Shown here: positions 1-7,902 of the stretch, piece by piece
Layout of the letters: every line of letters starts with the position of its first letter
How positions within the stretch are numbered: the stretch's first letter is position 1
Source of the DNA: UBA6019 sp035535055
Lineage (GTDB): Bacteria > Chloroflexota > Dormibacteria > Dormibacterales > Dormibacteraceae
Reading direction: 5' to 3'
Length of the DNA: 64,000 bases
Assembly: GCA_035535055.1 (NCBI GenBank)
Contig: DATLQT010000031.1
Coordinates: forward strand, 1 to 64,000
Made by a program: the position numbers and the translations under genes
The notes under the pieces: generated by a model
What the model was told of the DNA's origin: nothing
The model's database searches: none
The model's input: the letters and a program-made list of their open reading frames with translations, nothing else

Positions 1-276
1 GAGCCGCGGAATGCCGTTCGGAGCTTCAAGGCCGCTCTCAGGGCCGCCGGGCTGGCAGATCGTCGCTTCCACGACCTGCGCCATTCCTGCGCCAGCCTGC
101 TACTGGCCGAGGGTGTCCCGCTCAAGGTGGTCGCCGAGATCCTCGGTCACGCCAGCATCCGGTTGACCGCCGACACCTACTCCCACGTCGTGCCCGCCCT
201 CCAGGCCGACGCGGCAGGGCGCCTCGACGCGCTCTTTGGAGCCCGGCGGCCAGACCTCGAAAAGGCCGGTTCCTAG
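1..276 (+). CDS. Tyrosine recombinase/integrase, C-terminal part (5' truncated by window)
   Basis: The first frame is open from base 1 to a TAG at 274-276 and encodes 91 residues of the catalytic domain of a phage/integrative-element tyrosine recombinase. The box II motif HDLRHS (residues 28-33), the LGHAS motif and the TYSHV motif carrying the tyrosine nucleophile are all present and correctly ordered. The N-terminal arm-binding and core-binding domains lie outside the window. The gene ends about 220 bp from the 3' end of a tRNA, the classic arrangement of an integrase at the edge of an element integrated in a tRNA gene. The catalytic part shows no sign of decay. Confidence 0.93.
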   Translation, partial: EPRNAVRSFKAALRAAGLADRRFHDLRHSCASLLLAEGVPLKVVAEILGHASIRLTADTYSHVVPALQADAAGRLDALFGARRPDLEKAGS

Positions 277-277
277 C

Positions 278-322
278 GAAGCATCCCGGTCATCCCCTTT
301 ATCAGGATGCTACGGATGCTTC
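278..322. repeat. Inverted repeat just after integrase stop
   Basis: GAAGCATCC at 278-286 is matched by its exact reverse complement GGATGCTTC at 314-322, with a 27-base loop. It begins one base after the integrase stop codon, so it could be an mRNA-stabilising or terminator hairpin, although no T-run follows. Confidence 0.4.
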
Positions 323-413
323 AGTACGCTTCTATTCAAAACGGCTGATTTCGAGGTCTTGTGCGGCTGAACCATACTGGCCGGCCCTCAGCCGCGTGGA
401 GGCTTCCGACCGC

Positions 414-437
414 GGTTGCGGTCAAGGTTGCGGTCAA
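414..437. repeat. Tandem 12-bp direct repeat (putative integrase arm site)
   Basis: GGTTGCGGTCAA occurs twice head-to-tail (414-425 and 426-437) between the integrase stop and the tRNA. Short direct repeats beside an att site are typical arm-type binding sites for tyrosine integrases. That role is inferred from position only. Confidence 0.45.
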
Positions 438-493
438 CCACCTCCTAACCAGCCCGCCGATGCTGTCCTGGCGGCAGTTTCGAATACGAAAGG

Positions 494-571
494 TGGTGGG
501 CCCGGCTGGCTTCGATCCAGCGACCAGAGGATTATGAGTCCCCCGCTCTGTCCAGGCTGAGCTACGGGCCC
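494..571 (-). tRNA. tRNA with CAT anticodon, probably tRNA-Ile2 (lysidine type)
   Basis: Read on the minus strand, a complete 78-base cloverleaf is visible: acceptor GGGCCCG/CGGGCCC, D-stem GCTC/GAGC, anticodon loop CTCATAA, T-stem GCTGG/CCAGC and an encoded CCA end. Position 1-72 is a G-C pair, so it is not initiator tRNA. The C4-G69 and C5-G68 pairs are the known TilS determinants of tRNA-Ile2, and the T-arm resembles E. coli tRNA-Ile2 more than elongator tRNA-Met. The T-loop reads ATCGAAG, with A instead of the usual T at position 54. Its 3' end faces the integrase, marking it as the likely attachment site. Confidence 0.9.
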
Positions 572-628
572 GCGGCTCCGGAGTGTAGTGTCCCGGCCCC
601 CGCTGGCAAGTGGGCGGCGTCCACGAGG

Positions 629-1288
629 TCAGCGGCCGGTCAGGATCCTCTCAGCCGGCCGGGTGGCGTAACCCATGATCCGCGCCAGCTCGGCCGCTGT
701 CACGCGGTCCTTTCGGCGCGCCCGGTAGGCGTCCGCGGCCCGGCGCACCGTCCAGCCCGGGTTCGGCCGTTCCAGCAGGTCGACGGCGTCGCCGGCCTCG
801 ACCGGGCCCTCTTCGAGCACCCGGAGATACCAGCCGTGGCGGCCGTTCGACTCACAGCGTCCCAGCAGGTCGGGCCGCTTCCAGCGGTAGGAGATCTTGT
901 AGCAGGGACCCCGCGGCTGGCTGACCTGGACGAGCGCGCCGCCCACCCGGTAGACGTCGCCGATGCTCACCGTGAGCTCGTCCTGGCCGCTGATCGTGAA
1001 GTTCTCGGCGAAGCCCCCGGGTCCGATCTGGGCGATTCCGAGCTCCTCGCGCCAGAGGGGGTAGTGCTCGGCCGAGTAGGCCAGCACCGCCATGTCCGGC
1101 CCACCGTGGACGCGGGGGTCGGCCTGGCGGTCGCCGTCGAGGTTGGTGCGGCCGAGCCTAACCGGCCCGGCCACCGGCTCTTTGAAGAAGGCGGAGTGCC
1201 AGCGGTGATTCAGCGGCTCTTCGAGACCGACGTCCGGACCCAAAAAGAGCGGCTGCCCGACCTGGACCGAGACGAGGCGGCCCTTCAC
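629..1288 (-). CDS. MOSC domain protein, YiiM-like
   Basis: The 219-residue protein matches the YiiM type of MOSC (molybdenum cofactor sulfurase C-terminal) proteins. It has the VHGGPD motif near residue 60, the GGFAENFT motif near residue 92, the conserved cysteine in SQPRGPCYK near residue 128, and the C-terminal three-helix region after the ERPNPGW motif. YiiM relatives reduce N-hydroxylated bases using a molybdenum cofactor. Length equals the family norm. The start codon overlaps the stop of the upstream VOC gene, so it is the last gene of a three-gene operon. The substrate is not deducible. Confidence 0.85.
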   Translation of the reverse strand: MKGRLVSVQVGQPLFLGPDVGLEEPLNHRWHSAFFKEPVAGPVRLGRTNLDGDRQADPRVHGGPDMAVLAYSAEHYPLWREELGIAQIGPGGFAENFTISGQDELTVSIGDVYRVGGALVQVSQPRGPCYKISYRWKRPDLLGRCESNGRHGWYLRVLEEGPVEAGDAVDLLERPNPGWTVRRAADAYRARRKDRVTAAELARIMGYATRPAERILTGR

Positions 1289-1695
1289 GCCTCGGGCGCG
1301 ATGACCTCCACCTCATTGCCCATGGGGTCGTCGACGTAGAAGGTGCGCACCCCCCTCAGCACCGGGTGGACGCCGCCCCGCACCTCGAGCCCGGCCGCGA
1401 CGCAGCGGTCCCGTAGCTCGTCGTACTGAGCGACCGCGACCTTGAAAGCGAGATGGTGCAGCACCCGCTCTCTCTTCGGGCCCGGGAAGCCGCCGCCGGC
1501 GCCGTCGGGGTGAGGGACCAGGACGATCATGGCCGGCACGCCGCCGGAGACCTCGCCGGTGCTGAGGAAGCGGTTGGGAAGCTCGGGCGGCGAGACCAGC
1601 TCGAGGCCGAACAAATCGCGGTAGAAGGCCAGCGACCGCTCGAGGTCGTGCGTCCAGAGGACGATCTCGGCCAGGCCTGCCACAGGGCGGCTCAC
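1285..1695 (-). CDS. VOC (glyoxalase/bleomycin-resistance) family protein
   Basis: The 136-residue protein has two beta-alpha-beta-beta-beta modules. The first contains EIVLWTHDLERSLAFYRDLFGL near the N-terminus; the second ends in TFYVDDPMGNEVEVIAP. Metal ligands typical of the fold are plausible (H15, H81, E131), so a metal-dependent lyase, isomerase or dioxygenase function is possible. It overlaps the MOSC gene downstream and the UroD-family gene upstream by four bases each, implying one transcript and translational coupling. The substrate is unknown. Confidence 0.8.
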   Translation of the reverse strand: MSRPVAGLAEIVLWTHDLERSLAFYRDLFGLELVSPPELPNRFLSTGEVSGGVPAMIVLVPHPDGAGGGFPGPKRERVLHHLAFKVAVAQYDELRDRCVAAGLEVRGGVHPVLRGVRTFYVDDPMGNEVEVIAPEA

Positions 1696-2684
1696 GCCGC
1701 CACCGCCTTCATCATCGCCAGCATGTTCTCGCTTCGCGCTCCCGGCGGCACCGAGCAGCCGGGCCCGAGCAGGAATCCCTTACCGCCGGTGTCGACGACC
1801 GCTGCTCGGACCTCGGCGTTGACCTCCTCCGGCGTCCCGCGGTAGAGCGTGGTCCGCTGGCCGAGACCGCCCATCACCGCCTTGCCGGAGAGCCGGCGCC
1901 CCTCGGCCAGACCCGGGTTGCCGCCGTCGTGGATCGACCAGCTCACGACCTGGACGGGGAGCCGCCGGGCCAGGTCGAAGTGGAGATGGCCGCGACAGAG
2001 GTGAAGGACATTGAACCAGGCCTCGGCGGGGATGGCCTCCACGATCTTGTGGTCGAGCGGAGCGAGCCAGCGGTCGTACTCGTCAGCGCTCAGCATCCCG
2101 GCGCTGGCGTAGCCGGAGATCGCGTAGAAAATCCCGGCCGCCCCCGCCTCCACCGACCGGCGGGAGAACTCGATCATCGTCTCGCCGATCCTCTCCAGCG
2201 CCGGCAGCACCTCGTCGGGGTCCCGGCGCAGGTCGCGCACTGCGCGCCGCTTGTCCTTGCCGACCAGATAGCCGGCGACGGTGATCGGGGAGAAGACGGT
2301 CTGGATGACGGGCACTTGCGGCCCCAGCGCGGCGACGGTCAGCCGCAGCGCCTCGACCTGATCGGCGAGCGACGGCGAGCCGGCTTTGGCGGCCGGTAGA
2401 TCTCGCCAGTCCGCGTGGCCATGGATCGGATGGCTCAGCTCCCGCGGGGCGCGCAGGCTGTGGTTGGACCCCTGGTAGCGGGCGCCGAAGGCCTCGGCGA
2501 AGCAGCTGGCGCGGGGCTGGAACTTGACGAAGTCCCATCCGTAGCGGCGCTGACGCTCGGCGGTGACCTTCGCCAGCGCCTCGGGCGACCACTCCTCGCG
2601 GTAGGTGTGACCCCAAGCGCCGGCCGGGACCCGGTCGACGCTGTCGCCGCGAAGCGCGGCCTCCACTCGCGAGCGTGAATCCAC
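1692..2684 (-). CDS. Uroporphyrinogen decarboxylase-family protein
   Basis: The 330-residue protein has the UroD/MtaA-type TIM barrel: an N-terminal RVEAALRGDSVDRVPAGAWG segment, a central TVFSPITVAGYL motif, HLCRG near residue 229 and a C-terminal GGKGFLLGPGCSVPPG segment as in corrinoid-methyltransferase-type UroD relatives. No other heme genes are nearby, so a tetrapyrrole-biosynthesis role is not supported. A methyl-transfer or uncharacterised decarboxylase role is more likely. It is the first gene of the operon that continues into the VOC and MOSC genes. Confidence 0.75.
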   Translation of the reverse strand: MDSRSRVEAALRGDSVDRVPAGAWGHTYREEWSPEALAKVTAERQRRYGWDFVKFQPRASCFAEAFGARYQGSNHSLRAPRELSHPIHGHADWRDLPAAKAGSPSLADQVEALRLTVAALGPQVPVIQTVFSPITVAGYLVGKDKRRAVRDLRRDPDEVLPALERIGETMIEFSRRSVEAGAAGIFYAISGYASAGMLSADEYDRWLAPLDHKIVEAIPAEAWFNVLHLCRGHLHFDLARRLPVQVVSWSIHDGGNPGLAEGRRLSGKAVMGGLGQRTTLYRGTPEEVNAEVRAAVVDTGGKGFLLGPGCSVPPGARSENMLAMMKAVAA

Positions 2685-2704
2685 GCTCGGAGTTTAGCGC
2701 TGGG

Positions 2705-2944
2705 CTAGCAGCCGACTATGCCGATGAAGGAGTCGAGCCGGGTGCGGTCCAGACCGCGAACGATGCGGGTCCTGTCGATGGTGATGACCGGGGTGACCTG
2801 CCCGTCGAGGTCTTCCCACTCGCGGCGCGCCTCGCCGTCAACGTCGATCCGCCGCATCCGGTAGTCGATGCCGCGCGACTCGAAGTAGTCCCGCATCGTT
2901 TGCGAGTCGGGGTCCCCGGCGCGTCCGTAGAGCACGATGTCCAT
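2705..2944 (-). CDS. Glutaredoxin-like protein lacking the active-site cysteines
   Basis: The 79-residue protein has a thioredoxin/glutaredoxin fold: strand DIVLYGRAG, helix starting DPDSQTMRDYF, RRIDVDG, the cis-proline motif TPVITID and a short C-terminal helix. At the position where glutaredoxins carry CPYC this protein reads DPDS, so both catalytic cysteines are missing. The only cysteine is the C-terminal residue. It is therefore unlikely to be a dithiol oxidoreductase and may be a binding or structural paralogue. It is encoded 20 bp downstream of nothing obvious on its strand and ends just upstream of the UroD-family start. Confidence 0.7.
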   Translation of the reverse strand: MDIVLYGRAGDPDSQTMRDYFESRGIDYRMRRIDVDGEARREWEDLDGQVTPVITIDRTRIVRGLDRTRLDSFIGIVGC

Positions 2945-3061
2945 GTCTGCAATTCAATCTAACGCTCATCCGATCATTTTTGTCGCGGGCATAGACGATT
3001 CCGATATCACCATTGGCCCGGCTGATGGGGCGATTGAAACCGGCCGTATGATTCCGGTGCA

Positions 3062-3406
3062 GTGGAGCGGGAGTCCCGGCCGGCGGAGGCGGCGCGTCTC
3101 CGCGCGGAAGCGGAGGCCAGGCCACTCAGGCTGCCTGTCAACCGGAAGGTCGACGATCGCCACCGGGCGCGGACCGAGGACGGACTGTCGGTCTGGTACA
3201 CCATCCAGGTGTCGCCCCACAGCCGGATCTACGACGTGCTCTTCGAGCGGCCCGACGCGATGCCCTCCGACGCTGAATGTCAAGCCTGGCTCGACCTTCT
3301 AGCTCCCGGCCGCGAGTGGGCCGAGTCGGCCTCCCTTCCGGGCAGCTTCGCCCGCCGCTTCGATTCCTTCGAGCACGACCCGGCCGTGGAGGCTCCGCTG
3401 GCATGA
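3062..3406 (+). CDS. Hypothetical protein coupled to glcD
   Basis: A GTG-initiated frame of 114 residues ends in TGA overlapping the ATG of glcD (ATGA at 3403-3406). The N-terminal third is rich in Arg/Glu/Ala and likely helical. The centre (SVWYTIQVSPHSRIYDVLFE) has the alternating pattern of beta-strands. No domain is recognised. The four-base overlap argues for a real, co-translated gene; the exact start is uncertain. Confidence 0.55.
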   Translation: MERESRPAEAARLRAEAEARPLRLPVNRKVDDRHRARTEDGLSVWYTIQVSPHSRIYDVLFERPDAMPSDAECQAWLDLLAPGREWAESASLPGSFARRFDSFEHDPAVEAPLA

Positions 3407-4845
3407 CCATGAACCGGGGCGCGATCGAGCAGCTGCGAAAGGCGGTCGGCGCCGACCACGTCGTCTCCGACCCCCACGACCTGGTCATCTTCGAGCGGGA
3501 CGCCTCGATCACCGGCTCGCTTCCCGACGCGATCGTCTTCCCCTTCGGCGCCCAGGAGGTGTCCACCGTCGTCAAGATCGCGCGCGCCCACGGCCTGCCG
3601 GTGGTGCCGCGCGGCGCGGGCACCGGGCTGTCCGGCGGCGCCGTGACGATCCGCGGTGGGATCGCGCTCTCGCTGGCCCGGATGCACCGGATCCTCGAGA
3701 TCGACCCGGTCAGCCGGACGGCGATGGTCGAGCCCGGCGTCGTCAATGCCGACCTGAGCGTCGAGGCAGCTCGCAAGGGCCTCTTCTACGCGCCGGATCC
3801 CTCCTCCCAGAAGGCGTGCACCATCGGTGGCAACGCGGCCGAGAACTCCGGCGGACCCCATTGCCTCTACTACGGCGTCACGACCAACCACATCATCGGG
3901 ATGGAGGCGGTGCTGGCCGACGGCAGCATCCGGTGGGTGGGCGGCGACGACCCCGACCGGCCCGGCCTCGACCTCCTCGGGATGCTGGTCGGCTCGGAGG
4001 GGACCATGTGCGTGATAACGCGGATCCAGGTCCGGCTGCTGCCCATCCCGGAGGCCGTGCGGACCCTGATGGCCGCCTTCCCCACCATCGAGACGGCCAG
4101 CCACGCGGTCAGCTCGGTGATCGGCCACGGGATCGTGCCGGCGGCGCTGGAGATGATGGACGAGGTCACCGTCGGCGCCGTCGAAGCGCACTACCACGCC
4201 GGCTACCCGACCGATGCGGGGGCGGTGCTGCTGGTCGAGGTGGACGGTCTGACCGAGTCGGCGGAGGAGCTGATGGTCGAGATCCGGAGGATCCTCGAGG
4301 CCAACGAGGCGTTCGCCTGCAAGCTGGCGGCGGACGACGCCGAGCGCCAGCTGCTCTGGGCGGGCCGAAAGGGCGCAATCGGAGCCTTGGGACGGATCAA
4401 GCCGAACTACTACCTGCATGACGGGGTCGTGCCCCGGACGCGCCTGCCGGAGGTGCTGCACAGCGTGGGCGAGATCGGCCGCCACTACCGGCTGCCGGTG
4501 GCCAACGTCTTCCACGCCGGCGACGGCAACCTTCACCCGAACATCCTTTTCGACCTCCGCGAGCCGGGCGTCATGGACAAAGTCGAAAAGGCGGGCGAGG
4601 AGATGCTGCGGGCCTGCATCGACGCCGGCGGAACCCTCTCCGGCGAGCATGGCATAGGCCTCGAGAAGAACGCCTTCATGCCCTGGATCTTCACGCCCGA
4701 CGACCTCCAGCAGATGCACCGGGTGAAGGACGTCGTGGACCCGAAGGGAATGTTCAACCCCGGCAAGGTCTTCCCCGACCCGACCCGCCGCGACGCCCGC
4801 CTGGTGGCCCGCAGCGGCGTCGCCGCCGAGGCGAACTGGTGGTAG
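3403..4845 (+). CDS. glcD: Glycolate oxidase subunit GlcD (FAD-linked)
   Basis: A 480-residue FAD-linked oxidase that oxidises glycolate (or D-lactate/other 2-hydroxy acids) to the 2-oxo acid. The PCMH-type FAD-binding domain contains VVPRGAGTGLSGGA at residues 67-80 and the later SSQKACTIGGNAAENSGG motif. The C-terminal catalytic cap has NVFHAGDGNLHPN and GTLSGEHGIG motifs typical of GlcD. The ATG at 3403 is chosen because it sits in an ATGA overlap and the family starts here; an open extension back to 3277 has no family similarity. glcE and glcF follow with overlaps, completing the GlcDEF complex that passes electrons to the membrane quinone pool. Confidence 0.92.
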   Translation: MTMNRGAIEQLRKAVGADHVVSDPHDLVIFERDASITGSLPDAIVFPFGAQEVSTVVKIARAHGLPVVPRGAGTGLSGGAVTIRGGIALSLARMHRILEIDPVSRTAMVEPGVVNADLSVEAARKGLFYAPDPSSQKACTIGGNAAENSGGPHCLYYGVTTNHIIGMEAVLADGSIRWVGGDDPDRPGLDLLGMLVGSEGTMCVITRIQVRLLPIPEAVRTLMAAFPTIETASHAVSSVIGHGIVPAALEMMDEVTVGAVEAHYHAGYPTDAGAVLLVEVDGLTESAEELMVEIRRILEANEAFACKLAADDAERQLLWAGRKGAIGALGRIKPNYYLHDGVVPRTRLPEVLHSVGEIGRHYRLPVANVFHAGDGNLHPNILFDLREPGVMDKVEKAGEEMLRACIDAGGTLSGEHGIGLEKNAFMPWIFTPDDLQQMHRVKDVVDPKGMFNPGKVFPDPTRRDARLVARSGVAAEANWW

Positions 4846-5948
4846 ACGGGCTCGGGGCCGCGACGACCTCCCGTCCGGCCAGTGCCGAGGAGCTGGCGGC
4901 TGCACTCGGGGAGGCGGCGGCGGCCGGCCTGGCGGTGATACCGGTCGGCGGCGGCCGGGCGCTCGGGATGGGCGACCCGCCGGAGCGCTTCGACCTCGCC
5001 CTCGAGACCTCTGGGATGGACCGGCTGGTCGATTACAGCCCGGCCGACCTGACCGTGACCGTCGAGGCGGGCATGCCGCTGGAGGCGCTCCAAGCCGAGC
5101 TCGCCAGGGCCGGCCAGTTCCTGCCTCTCGACCCCTTCGGCGGCCCCGGCCACACGGTCGGCGGGCTGCTCGCCAGCGGCTGGTCGGGGCCGCTGAGACT
5201 CCGTTACGGCACCGCGCGCGACTACCTCGTGGGACTTCGGGTCGCGCTCCCGGACGGGCGGCTCGCCCGGTCGGGCGGCCGCGTCGTCAAGAACGTCAGC
5301 GGATACGACCTGAACAAGCTCCACCTCGGCGCCCTGGGCAGCCTTGGGGTCATCGTCGAGGCCTCCTTCAAGGTCTACCCGAAGCCGCTGTCGGAGCTCA
5401 GCCTGGGCTGGGCCGGGCCCGGCCTCGAGGAGGCGTGGGCGCAAGCCGACCGCGCTCTTTCGCTGGCAATGCCGCCGGTCGCCCTCGAGCTGCTCCAGCT
5501 CGGCGGCGGGCTGACCCTGGTCGGCCGGATCGCCGGCACCGAGGAGGGAACTCGTCGGATCCGCCGCGAGCTCGGATGGCAGGACGCCGACGACGGCTTC
5601 TGGGAGGAGCACGCCCGCCACGGGGCCGAGCGCTGGGCGCGCCTCTCGGTGCGCCGCGGCGCGCTGTCAGGCCTGCTTCGCATGCTCCCAGAGCCGGCCC
5701 GCTGGATGGCCCAGCCCGGTGTCGGCGTCGCCCACTGGTTCGACTTCGAGGATCCCGACCGGTTTGTGGCGGTCAGGCAGGCCGCGGAGGCGGAGGGCGG
5801 CTCGCTGGTCCTGCTGGCCGCGCCGCCCGACTTCAAGCGTCAGGTCGGGGCCTGGGGCCGCCCCCCCGCCACCATCGACCTGATGCGCAGGCTTCGCGAT
5901 GCCTTCGACCCGCGGCGGACCCTGTCACCGGGCAGGTACCTGGTCTGA
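4839..5948 (+). CDS. glcE: Glycolate oxidase subunit GlcE (FAD-binding)
   Basis: The 369-residue protein starts at GTG 4839 within the end of glcD. It has the PCMH FAD-binding fold: VIPVGGGRALGMG near residue 30, HTVGGLLASGWSGPLRLRYG near residue 103 and GGRVVKNVSGYDLNKLHLGALG near residue 146. The length and lack of the larger GlcD cap domain are those of GlcE. The stop overlaps the glcF start (TGATG), indicating tight stoichiometric coupling within GlcDEF. Confidence 0.9.
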   Translation: MVDGLGAATTSRPASAEELAAALGEAAAAGLAVIPVGGGRALGMGDPPERFDLALETSGMDRLVDYSPADLTVTVEAGMPLEALQAELARAGQFLPLDPFGGPGHTVGGLLASGWSGPLRLRYGTARDYLVGLRVALPDGRLARSGGRVVKNVSGYDLNKLHLGALGSLGVIVEASFKVYPKPLSELSLGWAGPGLEEAWAQADRALSLAMPPVALELLQLGGGLTLVGRIAGTEEGTRRIRRELGWQDADDGFWEEHARHGAERWARLSVRRGALSGLLRMLPEPARWMAQPGVGVAHWFDFEDPDRFVAVRQAAEAEGGSLVLLAAPPDFKRQVGAWGRPPATIDLMRRLRDAFDPRRTLSPGRYLV

Positions 5949-7171
5949 TGGCCGTCCAGGCGATCGACGTCAAGAACGCGGGCGTCTTCCAGGGCCCCGA
6001 TGCCCCCAGTGACGACGACCTCTCGACCTGCGTCCACTGCGGGCTCTGCCTCAACTACTGTCCCACCTACCGGGCGACCAGCCTGGAGACGGAGTCGCCG
6101 CGGGGCCGGATCTACCTGATGACCCAGTGGCAGCGCGGCGAGCTGCCGTTCACGGCCGACCTGGCCCGCCACATCGACCTCTGCCTGGGCTGCCGCACCT
6201 GTGAGTCGGTCTGCCCGTCAGGCGTCCCCTACGGCCGGATCATCGAGCACGGCCGCGCCGAGGTCGAGAGGCTTCGCGGGTTCGACCGCAAGCGCACGGT
6301 CTCGACGCTGGCGATGCGAGCCCTGCTCCCCCATCCTGCGCGACTTCGCGCGGCGGGAGTGCTGACCAGGGCCGCCCAGGCCGTCGGCCTCACCTCCCTC
6401 GTGCCCCAGGGCCGCCAGCTGCCGAGACTGCACGCTCCCTACCGGCCGCCGGCCGGGTCGGTGGCCCCGGCGATCGGCCCGCGCCGCCATCGCGTCGCCT
6501 TCCTAACCGGCTGCGTGATGCCGATCATGTTTCCCGAGTCGCATGCTGCCGCGGTGAAGCTGCTCCAGCTGGCCGGCTGCGAGGTCTGGTTTCCCCCCGA
6601 CCAGAGGTGCTGCGGGGCTCTCTTCGCCCACAACGGCGACCTCGAGACTGCTCGCAGCCTGCGGGATGAGAACCAGGCCGTGTTCGACCCCAAGTCCTTC
6701 GATGTGCTGGTGGTCGACTCCGCCGGCTGTTCGTCTCACCTGAAGGACTTCTATTCGGAGTTGGGTCCGAAGACTCGCGACCTCTTCGAGTTCCTGGCCC
6801 AGGCCGGTCTGCCGGAACCGAAACACGAGGTCAGGCTGCGGGTCACCTACCAGGACCCCTGCCACCTCGCCCACGCCCAGCGGATCACCCGTCAGCCCCG
6901 GGACCTGCTGCGCGCGGTCCCCGGCGTCGACTTTGTCGAGATGCCCCACGCCGACATCTGCTGTGGCTCGGCTGGGATCTACAGCACGCTCGAGCCGGAG
7001 ATGTCCGAACGGATCCTGGACGAGAAGCTGGGAGGGCTGCTGTCGGTCGATCCCGAGGTGGTGGTCACCGCCAATCCCGGCTGCCAGATGCAGCTATTGG
7101 CAGGTCTCAAGAGCCGCGGGCGGTCGATCCCGGTCTGGCACCTGGCCGAGCTGATCGCCCGGGCCTACTAG
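5948..7171 (+). CDS. glcF: Glycolate oxidase iron-sulfur subunit GlcF
   Basis: The 407-residue protein begins at the ATG overlapping the glcE stop. Two ferredoxin-type 4Fe-4S motifs lie near the N-terminus: C28xxC31xxC34xxxC38 and C79xxC82xxC85xxxC89. Two CCG domains follow (QRCCGALFAHNG and DICCGSAGIYS), as in GlcF and heterodisulfide reductase-like proteins. An open extension upstream of 5948 is out-of-family Arg-rich sequence. The TAG stop shares CTAG with the convergent PP2C gene, so transcription from both sides meets here. Confidence 0.93.
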   Translation: MAVQAIDVKNAGVFQGPDAPSDDDLSTCVHCGLCLNYCPTYRATSLETESPRGRIYLMTQWQRGELPFTADLARHIDLCLGCRTCESVCPSGVPYGRIIEHGRAEVERLRGFDRKRTVSTLAMRALLPHPARLRAAGVLTRAAQAVGLTSLVPQGRQLPRLHAPYRPPAGSVAPAIGPRRHRVAFLTGCVMPIMFPESHAAAVKLLQLAGCEVWFPPDQRCCGALFAHNGDLETARSLRDENQAVFDPKSFDVLVVDSAGCSSHLKDFYSELGPKTRDLFEFLAQAGLPEPKHEVRLRVTYQDPCHLAHAQRITRQPRDLLRAVPGVDFVEMPHADICCGSAGIYSTLEPEMSERILDEKLGGLLSVDPEVVVTANPGCQMQLLAGLKSRGRSIPVWHLAELIARAY

Positions 7172-7902
7172 CTCCCCGCCTCGACCCGGACTGCCGCGAC
7201 CGTCACGTTGTCGGGCGCGCCCCGCTCGCGGCAGAGCGCTATCACCGACTTCACTGCGGCGTCGAGGTCGTCACCCTCAAGCATCACCCGCAGCTCCTCG
7301 GCTGTCACTCCTGCCTCTTCCACCCCGTCGCTGCAGAGCAAGACCACGTCACCGGGCTCCAGCTCGAGCTGGGTGGTGTAGGGCTTGACGTGGTCCCAGA
7401 CGCCGACGGCCCGCGCCAGCCGGTGCTTCATCGGGTGGTTGGCGACCTCTTCGGGCTTGATGATCCCCGCGCGCGCCTGCTCAGATGGCCAGCTGTGGTT
7501 CTGGTAGATCTCGGTAACCGTCGCCGAGCGGAAGAGATATGCGGGGCTGTCGCCGACGTTGAGAAGAGCCATCCTTCCGTCCCGGATCGCCGCCATCACC
7601 ACCGTGCTGCCCATCCCGGCGTTCTCCGAGTCCGCCTGCGAGGCCTCGAAGACCGCCGTGTTGGCCCGCGCGAAGACGGCCGGCAGGTTGGCGGGGTCCA
7701 CCCCCGAGTCCGACCTCACCTCACCGGCGACGGTGTCGACCACGATCCTGCTCGCGACCTGGCCGGAGGCGTGCCCGCCCATTCCGTCCGCGACCAGCAG
7801 GAGAGCGTCGAGCCGGCCGGAGTCCGCCGAGACGAAGACCGAGTCCTCGTTCTCCTCGCGCTCCAGGCCGGGGTCGGTCGCCCAGGCCAGACAGAGCGGC
7901 AT
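7168..7902 (-). CDS. PP2C-family serine/threonine phosphatase
   Basis: A 244-residue bacterial PPM/PP2C phosphatase that removes phosphate from Ser/Thr using two metal ions. Motifs in order are EREENEDSVFV, LLVADGMGGHASG (metal-binding Asp and Gly), GMGSTVVMA, LLCSDGVEEAG and the terminal GAPDNVTVAAV. The start at 7902 forms an ATGA overlap with the FHA gene stop; open sequence further upstream belongs to the FHA gene in another frame. Pairing with an FHA protein suggests a phospho-signalling unit. No Ser/Thr kinase gene is in view. Confidence 0.9.
   Translation of the reverse strand: MPLCLAWATDPGLEREENEDSVFVSADSGRLDALLLVADGMGGHASGQVASRIVVDTVAGEVRSDSGVDPANLPAVFARANTAVFEASQADSENAGMGSTVVMAAIRDGRMALLNVGDSPAYLFRSATVTEIYQNHSWPSEQARAGIIKPEEVANHPMKHRLARAVGVWDHVKPYTTQLELEPGDVVLLCSDGVEEAGVTAEELRVMLEGDDLDAAVKSVIALCRERGAPDNVTVAAVRVEAGS

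Noticed and set aside
3280..4905. 541-codon minus-strand frame
   Set aside because: It is a shadow of glcD, which has FAD-binding and cap-domain motifs.
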